DNA of 64,000 bases from Triticum aestivum (Eukaryota > Streptophyta > Magnoliopsida > Poales > Poaceae): positions 133,212,979-133,276,978 of the forward strand of contig NC_057809.1 in the NCBI RefSeq assembly GCF_018294505.1, read 5' to 3'. The translations under genes were made by a program, and so were the position numbers. The notes beneath the pieces were generated by a model, which saw only the letters and a list, made by a program, of their open reading frames with translations, searched no databases and was not told the DNA's origin. Positions 1 through 13,562 of the stretch are shown piece by piece. Within the stretch, counting starts at the first letter, position 1. The number at the start of each line of letters is the position of its first letter.

Positions 1-731
1 TCAAGAACGAATAATCGGTAAGGAATCCCAATCTCAAACCAAATATCCGTGGAAGAAGAACTAGAGCTACTAGAATTCCCACCTATGAAACTCCCGAACC
101 TTTCCGGTTATGCAATCAGGTGTTGGGGATACAGGGGAAGCATAATATCTCACCCAAACTAGCAAATCCTACATCCAGCTGTATCCATCCTTCAACACAT
201 AACCAAGAAACCTTTGGAAACCATCTACCTCAACCTTCGAAAAGCATCTGTTATACAAGTTATGGCGATACTCCTGAACTCCCACCCCAGTACTGGGTGG
301 CGTCGAGGTTATCTCACCAACGAACTGCATAAAAGAGATTTTCGATGTCGGCATACTAAACTCAGGTATTCCAGAACTGCAACAATAAAATTATGATGAC
401 AACACCTGAGAGCTCAACTCCCTGAGATACTTCCACTAAACCCCTGACAGGAGGCACCAAGACAATGTTCTCATCATAAAACCATCGGAACGATTCCAAG
501 ATACCAGCGTGATCCTAAATTTTTTAGTGAAATTTGATAAGAGAAGAGTCAAAACTCTACGTCAAGATGCCTTACCAGAGCGATGAGGAGACTGGGAAGT
601 AAAAAGAATTCCTAAACTCTCTGATATATAATTCCTAAATGACTCAAAACATTTTTCTAGACACAACTCGGCCACTAAAAACGATCAAGCAATGGGGCTC
701 CTAAGGTCGGGGAAGGCTCTGATTACCAACT
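1..731 (-). mobile_element. Gypsy-type element, 5' internal leader (minus strand, degenerate)
   Basis: This stretch adjoins an LTR that begins TGTAACACCC at 732. Just inside the LTR, positions 715-728 read on the minus strand as TGGTAATCAGAGCC, a primer-binding site of the initiator-methionine tRNA type used by many plant LTR retrotransposons. That places the leader and the start of gag here, on the minus strand, with the rest of the element to the left of the window. No open frame longer than about 70 codons is present, so coding capacity is not supported. Family not identified. Confidence 0.65.
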
Positions 732-2003
732 TGTAACACCCTCGATGCGACTATATCTCCCACGTGTCGAGGCACGACTTAGAGGCATAATCGCATTGAA
801 GGCATATGTCGCAAGTTAGGCAATCTTCACAACATCCCATGTAATATGATAATAAAAGGGGAGATAACATAGTTGGCTTACACTTGCCACGTCAAACAAG
901 TACATAAATAACATTACATCATCCAAACACTCATGGCCCGACTACGGCGCCAAAATAAAAGAGAACCCAACATGCGACACGGTCCCAATCACCCCCGACT
1001 GGGCACCACTACTCATCATCGGGAAAAGAAACATAGTAACGTTGAGAGTCCTCGTTGAACTCCCACATGAGCTCAAGCGCGTCTCTTGGAGCGGAATCAT
1101 TAGGCCCTGCATCTGGTGTAATAGTAATCTGTGAGCCACAGGGACTCAGCAATCTCGCACCCTCGCGATCAAGACTATTTAAGCTTATAGGTATGGCAAG
1201 GTAAAAATATGTGGAGCTGCAGCAAGCGACTAGCAAAGTATGGTGGCTAACTTATACGCAAAAGAGAGCGAGAAGAGGAGGCAAAGCGCGAGCGAGAAAC
1301 TAGAGAGCAACCTGCGCAAACATTACTCCAACACCGTGTCCGCTTCCCGGACTCCGCCGAGAAGAGGCCATCACGGTAACACACTCAGTTGATTCATTTT
1401 AATTAAGTTAAGGTTCAAGTTATCTACAACCGGACATTAACAAATTCCCATCTGCCCATAACCGCGGGCACGGCTTTCGAAAGTTCAATCCCTGCAGGGG
1501 AGTCCCAACTTAGCCCATGACAAGCTCTCACGGTCAACGAAGGAATAGACCTCCTCCCAAGATGTTCCGATCAGACTCGGTATCTCGGTTCTTCAAGACA
1601 CTTCGATAGGTTAAAACAAGACCAGCAACACCGCCCGAATGTGCCGAAAAATCCCGATAGGAGCTGCACATATCTCTTTCTCAGGGCACACTCAGATGAG
1701 CGCTCCATACAACTAAAACCAAACCTCGAGTTTCCCCGAGGGGGCGCTGCACAGGACTCTAGTTTGGACCAACACTCAGAGGAGCACTGGCCCAGGGGGG
1801 GTTTAAAATAAGATGACCCTCGGGCTCCGGAAACCCAAGGGAAAAAAAGAGGCTAGGTGGCGAATGGTAAAACCAAGGTTGGGCATTGCTGGAAAAGTTT
1901 TAATCAAGGCGAACTATCAAGGGGTTCCCATTATAACCCAACCATGTAAGGAACGCAAAATCCGGGAACATAACACCGATATGACGGAAACTAGGGCGGC
2001 AAG
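732..2003 (-). repeat. Gypsy 5' LTR, first segment (split by the Angela-like insertion)
   Basis: The segment starts with TGTAACACCC directly next to a primer-binding site and has no credible coding frame. It is cut at 2003/2004 by a copia element. The 5-bp target GCAAG (1999-2003) is repeated at 10676-10680, where the same LTR resumes. The small open frames in this stretch are chance. Confidence 0.65.
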
Positions 2004-3779
2004 TGTTGGGGAACATAGCAGAAATTCAAAAAATTTCCTACGTGTCACCAAGATCTATCTGTGGAGAGACCAGCAACGAGGGGAAGGAGAGTGCATCTAC
2101 ATACCCTTGTAGATCTCTAAGCGGAAGCGTTCAAGAGAACGGGGTTGAAGGAGTCGTACTCGTTGTGATCCAAATCACCGGAGATTCTAGTGCCGAACGG
2201 ACGGCACCTCCGCGTTCAACACATGTACAGCCAGATGACGTCTCCCATGCCTTGATCCAGCAAGGAGAGAGGGAGAGGTTGAGGAAGACTCCATCCAGCA
2301 GCAGCACAACGGCGTGGTGGTGGTGGAGGAGCGTGGAACTCCAGCAGGGCTTCGCCAAGCACCGCAAGAGATGAGGAGGGAGAGGGGTAGGGTTGCGCCA
2401 AGAAGGAGAGGAACTCGTGTGTTGGCAGCCCCAAAGACCTCAACTATATATAGGGAGAGGGAGGGGGCTGCGCCCCCACCTAGGGTTCCACCCTAGGGGC
2501 AGCGGCCAGCCAAGATCCCATCTAGTGGGGCGGCCAAGGGGGGAGAGGGGGAGGCGCACCTGGGGTGGGCCTTAGGGCCCATCTGCCCTAGGGTTTGCCC
2601 CCCTTCCCTCTTGGAGGCGCCTTGGGCCCTTGTGGGGGGGGGGCGCACCAGCCCACCTAGGGCTGGTCCCCTCCCACACTTGGCCCATGCAGCCCTTCGG
2701 GGCTTGTGGCCCCACTTGGTGGACCCCCGGGACCCTCCCGGTGGTCCCGGTACGTTACCGATAAACCCCGAAACTTTTCCGGTGACCAAAACAGGACTTC
2801 CCATATATAAATCTTTACCTCCGGACCATTCCGGAGCTCCTAGTGATGTCCGGGATCTCATCCGGGACTCCGAACAACATTCGGTAACCACATACAAACT
2901 TCCTTTATAACCCTAGCGTCATCGAACCTTAAGTGTGTAGACCCTACGGGTTCGGGAACCATGCAGACATGACCGAGACGTCCTCCGGTCAATAACCAAC
3001 AGCGGGATCTGGATACCCATGTTGGTTCCCACATGTTCCACGATGATCTCATCGGATGAACCACGATGTCAAGGAAATCAATCCCGTATACAATTCCCTT
3101 TGTCTAGCGGTAGGATACTTGCCCGAGATTCGATCATCGGTATCCCGATACCTTTGTTCAATCTCATTACCGGCAAGTCTCTTTACTCGTTCCGTAACAC
3201 ATCATCCCGTGATCAACTCCTTGATCACATTGTGCACATTATGATGATGTCCTACCGAGTGGGCCCAGAGATACCTCTCCGTTTACACGGAGTGACAAAT
3301 CCCAGTCTCGATTCGTGCCAACCCAACAGACACTTTCGGAGATACCTGTAGTGTACCTTTATAGCCACCCAGTTACGTTGTGACGTTTGGCACACCCAAA
3401 GTATTCCTACGGTATCCGGGAGTTGCACAATCTCATGGTCTAAGGAAATGATACTTGACATTAGAAAAGCTTTAGCGAATGAACTACACGATCTTTGTGC
3501 TAGGCTTAGGATTGGGTCTTGTCCATCACATCATTCTCCTAATGATGTGATCCCGTTATCAACGACATCCAATGTCCATGGTCAGGAAACCGCAACCATC
3601 TATTGATCAACGAGCTAGTCAACTAGAGGCTTACTAGGGACATGGTGTTGTCTATGTATCCACACATGTATCTAAGTTTCCTATCAATACAATTCTAGCA
3701 TGGATAATAAACGATTATCACGAACAAGGAAATATAATAATAACCAATTTATTATTGCCTCTAGGGCATATTTCCAATA
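2004..3779 (-). repeat. 3' LTR of the minus-strand Angela-like element
   Basis: 1776 bp, ending at 3779 next to GTCTCCCACTTGCACT, the complement of the polypurine tract. It contains a CTATATATAG core promoter-like motif near 2443 and a GC-rich block at about 2450-2760. Open frames of up to about 134 codons here are also present in the other LTR copy and are not genes. Confidence 0.88.
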
Positions 3780-6700
3780 GTCTCCCACTTGCACTAGAGT
3801 CAATAATTCAGTTCACATCGATATGTGATTAACACTCAAGGTCACATCCCCATGTGACTAACACCCAAGAGTTCTGGGTTTGATCATGTTATGCTTGTGA
3901 GAGAGGTTTCAGTCAACGGGTCTGCTACATTCAGATCTGTATGTACTTCACAAATTTCTATGTCATCTTGTAGATGCAACTACTACGCTACATTTGGAGC
4001 CATTTCAAATAACTGTTCTACTTGGAGCTATTCTAAATTGTTGCTCCATTATACGTATCCGGTATCTCTACTCAGAGCTATCCGGATAGGTGTTAAGCTT
4101 GCATCGACGTAACTCTTTACGTCGAACTCTTTATCACCTCCATAACCGAGAAACATATCCTTATTCCTCTAAGGATAATTTAGACCGCTATCTGGTGATC
4201 CACTCCTAGATCACCTTCGTACCCTCTTGCCAAATATGTGGCAAGGCACACATCAGGTGTGGTACTCAGCATGGCATACCGTATGGAGCCTATGACAAAA
4301 GCATAGGGGACGACCTTCGTCCTTCCTCTTTCTTCTGCCGTGGTCGAGCTTTAAGTCTTAACTTCATACCTTACAACTCAGGCAAGACCTCCTTCTTTGA
4401 CTGATCCATCTTGAACACCTTCAAGATCATGTCAAGGTATGTGCTCATTTGAAAGTACCATTAAGCGTTTTGATCTATCCTTATAGATCTTGATGCTCAA
4501 TGTTCAAGTAGCTTAATCTAGGCTTTCCATTGAAAAACACTTTCCAAATAACCCTATATGCTTTCCAGAAATTCTACGTCATTTCTGATCAACAATATGT
4601 CAACAACGTATATTCATCAGAAATTCTATAATGCTCCCACTCACCTTTTTGGAAATACAAGTTTCTCATAAACTTTGTATACACCCAAAATCTTTGATCA
4701 TCTCATCAAAGCATACATTCCAACTCCGAGATGCTTACTCCAGTCCTTAGAAGGATTGCTGGAGCTTTGCATACTTATTAGCATCTTTCAGGATTGACAA
4801 AACCTTCCGGTTGTATCACATACAACCTTTCCTCAACAAAATCGTTGAGGAAACAATGTTTTGACATCCTATCTGCAAGATTTCATAAATAATGCAGTAA
4901 TCGCTAATATAATTCCAACAGACTCTTAGCATCGCTACGAGTGAGAAAGTCTAATCGTAGTCAACTCCTTGAAATTGTCGGAAAACATCTTAACGACAAG
5001 TCGAGCTTCCTTAATGGTGATACTTACCATCATTGTCCGTCTTCCTTTTAAAATCCATATGTACCTAACAGGCTTACGACCATCAAGTAGCTCTTCCAAA
5101 GTCTACACTTTGTTTTCATACATGGATCCTCTCTCGGATTATATGGCCTCGAGCCATTTTGGAATCCAGGCCCACCAACGCTTCTCCATAGCTCGTAGGT
5201 TCATTGTTGTCTAGCAATATGACTTCCAAGACAGGATTACGTACCACTCTGAAGTAGTACGCATCCTTGTCATCCCACGAGGTTTGGTAGTGACTTGATC
5301 TGAAGTTTCATGATCACTATCATAAGCTTCCACTTCAATTGGTGTAGGTGCCGCAGGAAAAACTCCCTGTGCCCTGCCACACACTAGTTGAAGAGACGGT
5401 TCAATAACCTCATCAAGTCTCCACCATCCTCCCACTCAATTCTTTCGAGAGAAACCTTTCCTCGAGAAAGGACCCGATTCTAGAAACAATCCCTTACTGC
5501 TTTCGGATCTGAGACAGGAGGTATACCCAACTGTTTTGGGTGTCCTATGAAGATGCATTTATCCGCTTTGGGTTCGAGCTTATCAGCCTGAAACTTTTTC
5601 ACATAAGCGTCGCAGCCCCAAACTTTTAAGAAATGACAGCTTAGGTTTCTCTAAACCATAGTTCATATGGTGTCATCTCATCGGAATTACGTGGTGCCCT
5701 ATTTAAAGTGAATGTGGTTGTCTCTAATGCCTAACCCATAAACTATCGTGGTAATACGATAAGAAACATCATGGTATGCATCATATCCAATAGGGTGTAG
5801 TTATGATGTTCAGACACACCATCACACTATGGTGTTCCAGGCTATATTAGTTGTGAAACAATTTCCACAATGTCTTAATTCTGTGCCAAACTCGTAATTC
5901 AGATATTCATCTCCATGATCATATCATAGATATTTTATCCTCTTGTCACGACGATCTTTCAACTTCACCCTAAAATTACTTGAACCTTTCAATAATTCAG
6001 ACTCGTGATTCATCAAGTAAATGTACTCAACATCTACTCAAATCATTTGTGAAGTAAGAACTTAACGATATCCACTACACGCCTCAGCACTCATTGGACT
6101 GCACACATCAAAATGTATTACTTCCAACAAGTTGCTTTCTTGTTCCATTTTTACTGAAAACGAGGCTTTCAATCATCTTGCCCATGTGGTGTGATTTGCA
6201 TGTCTCAAGTGATTCAAAATCAAGTGAGTCCAAACAATCCATCTGTATAGAGTTTCTTCATGCATATCTACCAACAAACATGGTTCGCATGTCTCATCCT
6301 TTCAAAAATGAGTGAGTCCAAAGATCCATCAACATGGAGCTTCTTCATGCGTTTTATACCAATATGACTCAAATTGCAGTGCCACATTAGTGTGGTACTA
6401 TCATTACTATCTTATACCTTTGGCTTGAAAATGTGTATCACTACGATCGGGATGGTATTATTCAAATAAATAGAGTAACCATTATTCTCCTTAAATGAAT
6501 AACCGTATCATGATAGATATAATCCAATCATGTCTATGCTCAACGCAAACACCAAATAACAATTATTTAGGTTTTAATACCAATCTCGATGGTAGAGGGA
6601 GCGTACGATATTTGATCAACCTTGGAAATACTTCCAACACATATCGTCATCTCACCTTTTAGCTAGTCTCCGTTTATTCCGTAACCTTTTGTTTCGAGTT

Positions 6701-8896
6701 ACTAACACTTAGCAACCGAATCGGTATCTAATACCCTGGTGCTACTAGGAGTACTAGTAAAGTACACATTATAATGCATATCCAATATACTTCTGTCGAC
6801 CTTGCCAGCCTTCTCATCTACCAAGTATCTAGGGTGGTTCTGCTTCAGTGACTGTTCCCCTTATTACAGAAGCACTTAGTCTCAGGCTTGGGTTCAACTT
6901 TGGGTTTCTTCACTAGAGCAGCAGCTGATTTGCCGTTTCATGAAGTATCCCTTCTTGCCCTTGCCCTTCTTGAAACTAGTGGTTTCACCAACCATCAACA
7001 ATTGATGCTCCTTCTTGATTTCTACTTTTGTGGTGTCAAACATCGCGAATATCTCAAGGATCATCATATATGTCCCTGATATATTATAGTTCATCACGAA
7101 GCTCTAGTAGCTTGGTGGTAATGACTTCGGAGAAACATCACTATCTCATCTGGAAGATCAACTCCCACTTGATTCAAATGATTGTTGTACTCAGACAATC
7201 TGAGCACAAGCTCAACAATTGAGCTTTCCTCCCTTAGTTTGCAGGCTAAGAAAATCGTCAGAGGTCTTATACCTCTTGACGTGGGCATGAGCCTGAAATC
7301 CCAATTTCAGCCGTCGAAACATCTCATATGTGCGACGTTTCAAAAACGTCTTCGGTACCTCAACTCTAAACCGTTTAACTGAACTATCACATAGTTATCA
7401 AAATGTGTATGTCAGATGTTCGCAACATCTACAGACGACATTCGAGGCTCAGCACACTGAGCGGTGCATTAAGGACATAAGCCTTCTATGAAGCAATGAG
7501 GACAATCCTCAGTTTACGGACCTAGTCCACATAATTGCTACTATCAACTTTCAACTAAATTTTCTCTAGGAACATATCTAAATAGTAGAACTGAAGCGCG
7601 AGCTACGACATGATTTGCGAAGACCTTTTGACTATGTTCAGGATAAATAAGTTCATCTTATGAACTCCCACTCAGGTAGACATCCCTCTAGTCATCTAAG
7701 TGATTACATGATCCGAGTTAACTAGGCCGTGTTCGATCATCACGTGAGACGGACTAGTCAACATCGGTGAACATCTTCATGTTGATCGTATCTACCATAC
7801 GACTCATGCTCGACCTTTCGGTCTCTTGTGTTTCGAGGCCATGTCTGTACATGCTAGGCTCGTCAAGTCAACCTAAGTGTTTTGCATGTGTTCCGAGGCC
7901 ATGTCTGTACATGCTAGGCTCGTCAACACCCGTTGTATACGAACGTAAGAATCTATCACACCCGATCATCACGTGGTGCTTCGAAACAACGAACTTTCAC
8001 AACGGTGCACAGTTAGGGGGAACACTTTCTTGAAATTTTAATGAGGGATCATCTTATTTACTACCGTCGTTCTAAGCAAATAAGATGTATAAACATGATA
8101 AACATCACATGCAATCAAATAGTGACATGATATGGCCAATATCATATTGCTACTTTTGATCTCCATCTTCGGGGCTCCATGATCATCATCGTCACCGGCA
8201 TGACACCATGATCTCCATCATCATGATCTCCATCATCGTGTCTTCATGAAGTTGCTCGCCAACTATTACTTCTACTACTATGGCTAACACGTTTAGCAAT
8301 AAAGTAAAGTAATTTACATGGCGTTTCTCAATGACACGCAGGTCATACAAAAAATAAAGACAACTCCTATGGCTCCTGCCGGTTGTCATACTCATCGACA
8401 TGCAAGTCGTGATTCCTATTACAAGAACATGATCTCATACATCACATATATAACATTCATCACATCCTTTGGCCATATCACATCACAAAACACTTGCTGC
8501 AAAAACAAGTTAGACGTCCTCTAATTGTTGTTGCAAGTTTTTACGTGGCTGCTATAGGCTTCTAGCAAGAACGTTTCTTACCTACACCAAAACCACAACG
8601 TGAATTGCCAATTTTTATTTACCCTTCATAAGGACCCTGTTCATCGAATCCGATCCGACTAAAGTGGGAGAGACAGACACCCGCCAGCCACCTTATGCAA
8701 CTAATGCATGTCAGTCCGTGGAACCGGTCTCACGTAAGCGTACGTGTAAGGTTGGTCCGGGCCGCTTCATCCCACGATGCCGCCGAATCAAGATAAGACT
8801 AGTAACGGCAAGATAATTGACAATATCGACGCCCACAACTACTTTGTGTTCTACTCGCGCATAGTAACTACGCATAGACCTAGCTCATGATACCAC
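3780..8896 (-). pseudogene. Decayed gag-pol interior of the Angela-like element
   Basis: Read on the minus strand, this 5.1-kb interior can be matched in order to the gag-pol of the plus-strand Angela-like copy at 17429-21395. For example, positions 5211-5435 hold a remnant of the region between integrase and reverse transcriptase (a recognisable DHETSDQV stretch). Positions 4800-4880 match the reverse transcriptase segment before its catalytic block, and 6890-7290 match the gag region around the zinc knuckle. Every part is broken by stops and small indels. No intact protease, integrase, reverse transcriptase or RNase H remains. A roughly 32-bp leader segment is duplicated with a 60-bp period (7834-7866 and 7894-7926). 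Decay clearly exceeds that of the flanking LTRs. Confidence 0.8.
8876..8896 (-). other. Primer-binding site of the minus-strand Angela-like element
   Basis: On the minus strand the bases next to the right LTR read AGTGGTATCATGAGCTAGG, complementary to the 3' end of initiator-methionine tRNA and nearly the same as the site of the plus-strand copy at 16138-16152. Confidence 0.8.
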
Positions 8897-10675
8897 TGTT
8901 GGGGAACGTAGCAGAAATTCAAAAAATTTCCTACGTGTCACCAAGATCTATCTATGGAGAGACCAGCAACGAGGGGAAGGAGAGTGCATCTACATACCCT
9001 TGTAGATCGCTAAGCGGAAGCGTTCAAGAGAACGGGGTTGAAGGAGTCGTACTTGTCGTGATCCAAATCACCGGAGATCCTAGTGCCGAACGGACGGCAC
9101 CTCCGTGTTCAACACACGTACAGCCCGGTGACGTCTCCCATGCCTTGATCCAGCAAGGAGAGAGGGAGAGGTTGAGGAAGACTCCATCCAGCAGCAGCAT
9201 AACGGCGTGGTGGTGGTGGAGGAGCGTGGAACTCCAGCAGGGCTTCGCCAAGCACCGCAAGAGATGAGAAGGGAGAGGGGTAGGGCTGCGCCAAGAAGGA
9301 GAGGAACTCGTGTGTTGGCAGCCCCAAAGACCTCAACTATATATAGGGGAGAGGGAGGGGGCTGCGCCCTCACCTAGGGTTCCACCCTAGGGGCGGTGGC
9401 CAGCCCAGATCCCATCTGGTGGGGCAGCCAAGGGGGAAGAGGGGGAGGCGCACCTGGGGTGGGCCTTAGGGCCCATCTGCCCTAGGGTTTGCCCCCCTTC
9501 CCTCTTGGAGGCGCCTTGGGCCCTTGGGGGGGGGGGCGCACCAGCCCACCTGGGGCTGGTCCCCTCCCACACTTGGCCCATGCAGCCCTCCGGGGCTTGT
9601 GGCCCCACTTGGTGGACCCCCGGGACCCTCCCGGTGGTCCCGGTACGTTACCGATAAACCCCGAAACTTTTCCGGTGACCAAAACAAGACTTCCCATATA
9701 TAAATCTTTACCTCCGGACCATTCCGGAACTCCTCGTGACGTCCGGGATATCATCCGGGACTCCAAACAACATTCGGTAACCACATATAAACTTCCTTTA
9801 TAACCCTAGCGTCATCGAACCTTAAGTGTGTAGACCCTACGGGTTCGGGAACCATGCAGACATGACCGAGACGTCCTCCGGTCAATAACCAACAACGGGA
9901 TCTGGATACCCATGTTGGTTCCAACATGTTCCACAATGATCTCATCGGATGAACCACGATGTCAAGGACTTAATCAATCCCGTATACAATTCCCTTTGTC
10001 TAGCGGTATGATACTTGCCCGAGATTCGATCGTCGGTATCCCGATACCTTTGTTCAATCTCGTTACCGGCAAGTCTCTTTACTCGTTCCGTAACACATCA
10101 TCCCATGATCAACTCCTTGATCACATTGTGCACATTATGATGATGTCCTACCGAGTGGGCCCAGAGATACCTCTCCGTTTACACGGAGTGACAAATCCCA
10201 GTCTCGATTCGTGCCAACCCAACAGACACTTTCGGAGATACCTGTAGTGTACCTTTATAGCCACCCAGTTACGTTGTGATGTTTGGCACACCCAAAGTAT
10301 TCCTACGGTATCCGGGAGTTGCACAATCTCATGGTCTAAGGAAATGATACTTGACATTAGAAAAGCTTTAGCGAACAAACTACACGATATTTGTGCTAGG
10401 CTTAGGATTGGGTCTTGTCCATCACATCATTCTCCTAATGATGTGATCCCGTTATCAACGACATCCAATGTCCATGGTCAGGAAACCGTAACCATCTATT
10501 GATCAACGAGCTAGTCAACTAGAGGCTTACTAGGGACATGGTGTTGTCTATGTATCCACACATGTATCTGAGTTTCCTATCAATACAATTCTAGCATGGA
10601 TAATAAACGATTATCATGAACAAGGAAATATAATAATAACCAATTTATTATTGCCTCTAGGGCATATTTCCAACA
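8897..10675 (-). repeat. 5' LTR of the minus-strand Angela-like element
   Basis: 1779 bp, TGTTGGGG...CCAACA on the plus strand, followed by target copy GCAAG at 10676-10680. It contains a CTATATATAG motif near 9339, the likely core promoter in the orientation of the element. By eye it differs from the partner LTR at a few dozen positions, which suggests a fairly recent insertion. Confidence 0.9.
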
Positions 10676-12415
10676 GCAAGAGTGGAACAAAACACTAGGC
10701 GAGAGGCCGAGCCTTCCACCCTTTACCAAGTATATAGGTGCATTAATATAACATAGAAATATAATGATATCCCAACAAGTAAATAAATGTTCCAACAAGG
10801 AACGGCCTCCAATCTTCACCTGCAACTAGCAACGCTATAAGAGGGGCTGAGCAAAGCGGTAACATAGCCAATCAACGGTTTGCTAGGACATGGTGGGTTA
10901 GAGGTTTGACATGGCAATTCGGGAGGCTTGAAAGCAAGTGGTAGGCATCGTAGCATTGGCATAGCAAAAGAGCGAGCAAACTAGCATAACAAAGATAGTA
11001 GTGATTTCGAGGGTATGATCATCTTGCCTGCACAGTTGTCAGAGTTGACTGGATCCTTGAAAGCAAACTCAACAGGCTCCTCGTTAGAAAACTCATCTCC
11101 CGGCTCTACCCAAACAAGACAAACAAGCAACAAGAACACAATCAACCACGTGCAAGGATCAAGCAATATGATGCAATGATGATATGCTATGCGGGATGCG
11201 GTGCGGGATGCAAAATGCAAGATATGACAGGAAAGGCAAGAACCTGGCCTCAACATGGAAATCCAAGTGTGCCACTGGAAAGATGAGATGAAATTGCTTG
11301 AAAACGATATAAAGAACACCGGAATCGGAGTTACGGTTTGGAAATGGCAAGCGATTCAAATATGACACCGGTCTGCGATTTACAGCAAGTACCCATCTAA
11401 ATGCAATGAGATGAACATGCTACAGCACCCAAACATGACAACAAAATACATGGCAGGTATGAATTCAAGATGCTTAACAAAAGTCTAGCACTGAGCTACG
11501 GCCAATTCATCCATTAACAGGTTCAAACAAGCATGGCAAAAATGCATATGACAAACATATCTCAGACTTAGTGAAATTAACACTTGTCTGGAATTTCAGA
11601 TCAGGTAGCACTCTTCGGAGCAACAAAACTACATGCTACAGGAACTGAACATGGCAAAGTAAAGCATGGCATGGAGCTACTCAAAGAGCTTAACAAAAGT
11701 CCCTTAGTGACCTTGAGCCAAAAGGGATCAGAAAATACAATTGCAAGCATGTGAACATAACAAAAACATAATCAGTTTTCAGACTTAGTGAAAACTGACA
11801 CATGCTAAAACACAACTCAAGTAGGCATGTTTACGAGCTCGATGCACTCACTACGGTGCAAGTCATGACAATATAAGCATACATCCACCAAGAAGGCACA
11901 AAATGCAAGCTATACATGGCAAGAACAATAGCATAGCATGCATGGATCAACTACAACATCATCGGCAAAATTGCAAACAAGTTGACAATCTGCCCAGATT
12001 CACAAAGTAGCAAAAGTAGAGCTCGATTGACTCAAGCTAGGGTGCTCCATAATTGCAAACAAAGACATGGATGGATAGAGCACTACAAGATTAACAAAAC
12101 ATCCTTACTGATCATCCTCAAAAGAGGCACGGATCACTAGGAAACAACATGAACATATGGTCATGTGAGATAAACAGATCAAGGACTTAGTGGAATTGCT
12201 AAGTCCCTGAAAACAGAATTAACAAGTGCACCACTTTGCAAGCTTGTACTAGTCACCTCACACATCACAAAAATACATGGGTTGCACCTCTGGAAAGATG
12301 ACAAAACCCTTAACAAAACATGTGTAGAGCATCAGGGCATATCATGCACACAATAATCATGGCAAAAATGACAAAAACCTAAATGAAGTAGCAGATCTGA
12401 CAATGAGATTTGTGA
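10676..12415 (-). repeat. Gypsy 5' LTR, continuation
   Basis: This stretch resumes the LTR interrupted at 2003: the target copy GCAAG (10676-10680) is followed by AGTGGAACAAAACACTAGG. It is non-coding and rich in short diverged repeats such as CTTAACAAAAGTC (about 11473 and 11690) and CTTAGTGAAA (about 11567 and 11783). The right boundary is uncertain and lies somewhere near 12400, where Sabrina-like leader sequence begins. No gene is supported. Confidence 0.55.
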
Positions 12416-13562
12416 TTAGGAACCTGGTATATGTTGAAGATCCTCCCGGCAATGGCGCCAGAAATTCCTTTTGATGTCGCTTGAAGCTACATCGGTATTT
12501 CCCCAAAGAGGAAGGGATGATGCAGCACAACGACGGTAGGTATTTCCCTCAGATATGAAACCAAGGTTATTGAACCGGTAGGAGAACCAAGCAACACAAC
12601 GTAAACATCCCCTGCACACAAATAACAAGCACTCGCAACCCGACGTGTTAAAGGGGTTGTCAATCCCTTCCGGGTAAATGCACTACAAATTGGTGTGTGG
12701 ATGGGGGAAAGTTGTAAATATTGATAGATCGAACGCCAAATAAAATAAATTGCAGCAGGGTATTTTTGGTTTAGTAGATCTGAAAATAAAAGGCAAATAA
12801 AATAGATCGCGAAGGCAAATAATATGAGAAAAAGACCTGGGGGCCGTAGGTTTCACTAGTGGCTTCTCTCGAGAAAAATAGCATACGGTGGGTAAACAAA
12901 TTATTGTTGGGAAATCGATAGAACTTCAAACAGTCATGAAGATATCCAGGCAATGATCATTATATAGGCATCACGTCCAAGATTAGTAGACTGACTCCTG
13001 CCTACATCTACTACAATTACTCCACACATCGACCACTATCCAGCATGCATCTAGTGTATTAAGTTCATGGAGAAACGGAGTAATGCAATAAGAACGATGA
13101 CATGATGTACAAAAGATCTATATATAGAGTGATAGACCCCATTGTTTTATCCTTAGTAGCAACGGTACATATGTGTCGGTTCCCCTTCTATCACTGGGAT
13201 CAAGCACCGTAAGATCGAACCCACTACAAAGCACCTCTTCCCATTGCAAGATAAATAGATCAAGTTGGCCAAACAAAACCCAAATATCGGAGAGAAATAC
13301 GAGGCTATAAGCAATCATGCATAAAAGAGATCAAAGAAACTCAAATACTTTCATGGATATAAAAAGATAGATCTGATCATAAACTCAAAGTTCGTCCGAT
13401 CCCAACAAACACACCGCAAAAAGAGTTACATCATATGGATCTCCAAGAGACCATTGTATTGAGAATCAAACGAGAGATAGTAAGCCATCTAGCTAGTAAC
13501 TACGGACCCGAAGGTCTACAAAGAACTACTCGCGCATCATCAGAGAGGCACCAATAGAGGTG
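12416..13562 (-). mobile_element. Sabrina-like gypsy element fragment: leader, primer site and truncated LTR (minus strand)
   Basis: Positions 12449-12461 read on the minus strand as a TGGCGCCATTGCC primer site. They are followed at 12472 by an LTR in minus orientation that aligns with the plus-strand Sabrina-like LTR at 13563-14439 and 23139-23822; shared landmarks include the GAGAAGCCACTAGTGAAACCTA region. About 500 bp of the LTR start is missing at the right. The plus-strand element starts exactly there, so it probably inserted into this LTR. Only about 56 bp of internal sequence remains at the left. Confidence 0.7.

Larger units (their letters stand above)
2004..10675 (-). mobile_element. 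Angela-like copia retrotransposon, complete but coding-dead (minus strand)
   Basis: The element has two LTRs (2004-3779 and 8897-10675, 1776 and 1779 bp), a 5-bp target duplication GCAAG (1999-2003 and 10676-10680), a primer site next to the right LTR and a purine-rich tract (minus strand GTGCAAGTGGGAGAC) next to the left LTR. The primer site and tract give minus orientation. LTR ends read TGTTGGGG...CCAACA on the plus strand. The left LTR ends CCAATA, one substitution from CCAACA. The LTRs are visibly very similar, yet the 5.1-kb interior has no frame over about 90 codons. Confidence 0.9.

Noticed and set aside
2493..2910. Frames of about 100-134 codons in the Angela-like LTRs (also 9482-9803, 14978-15601, 21961-22926)
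   Set aside because: They recur in every copy of the LTR in shifted form, follow GC-rich composition, and overlap on both strands.
10981..11368. Minus-strand frames of 112 and 69 codons
   Set aside because: They lie in the continuation of a gypsy LTR and have no domain or start context.
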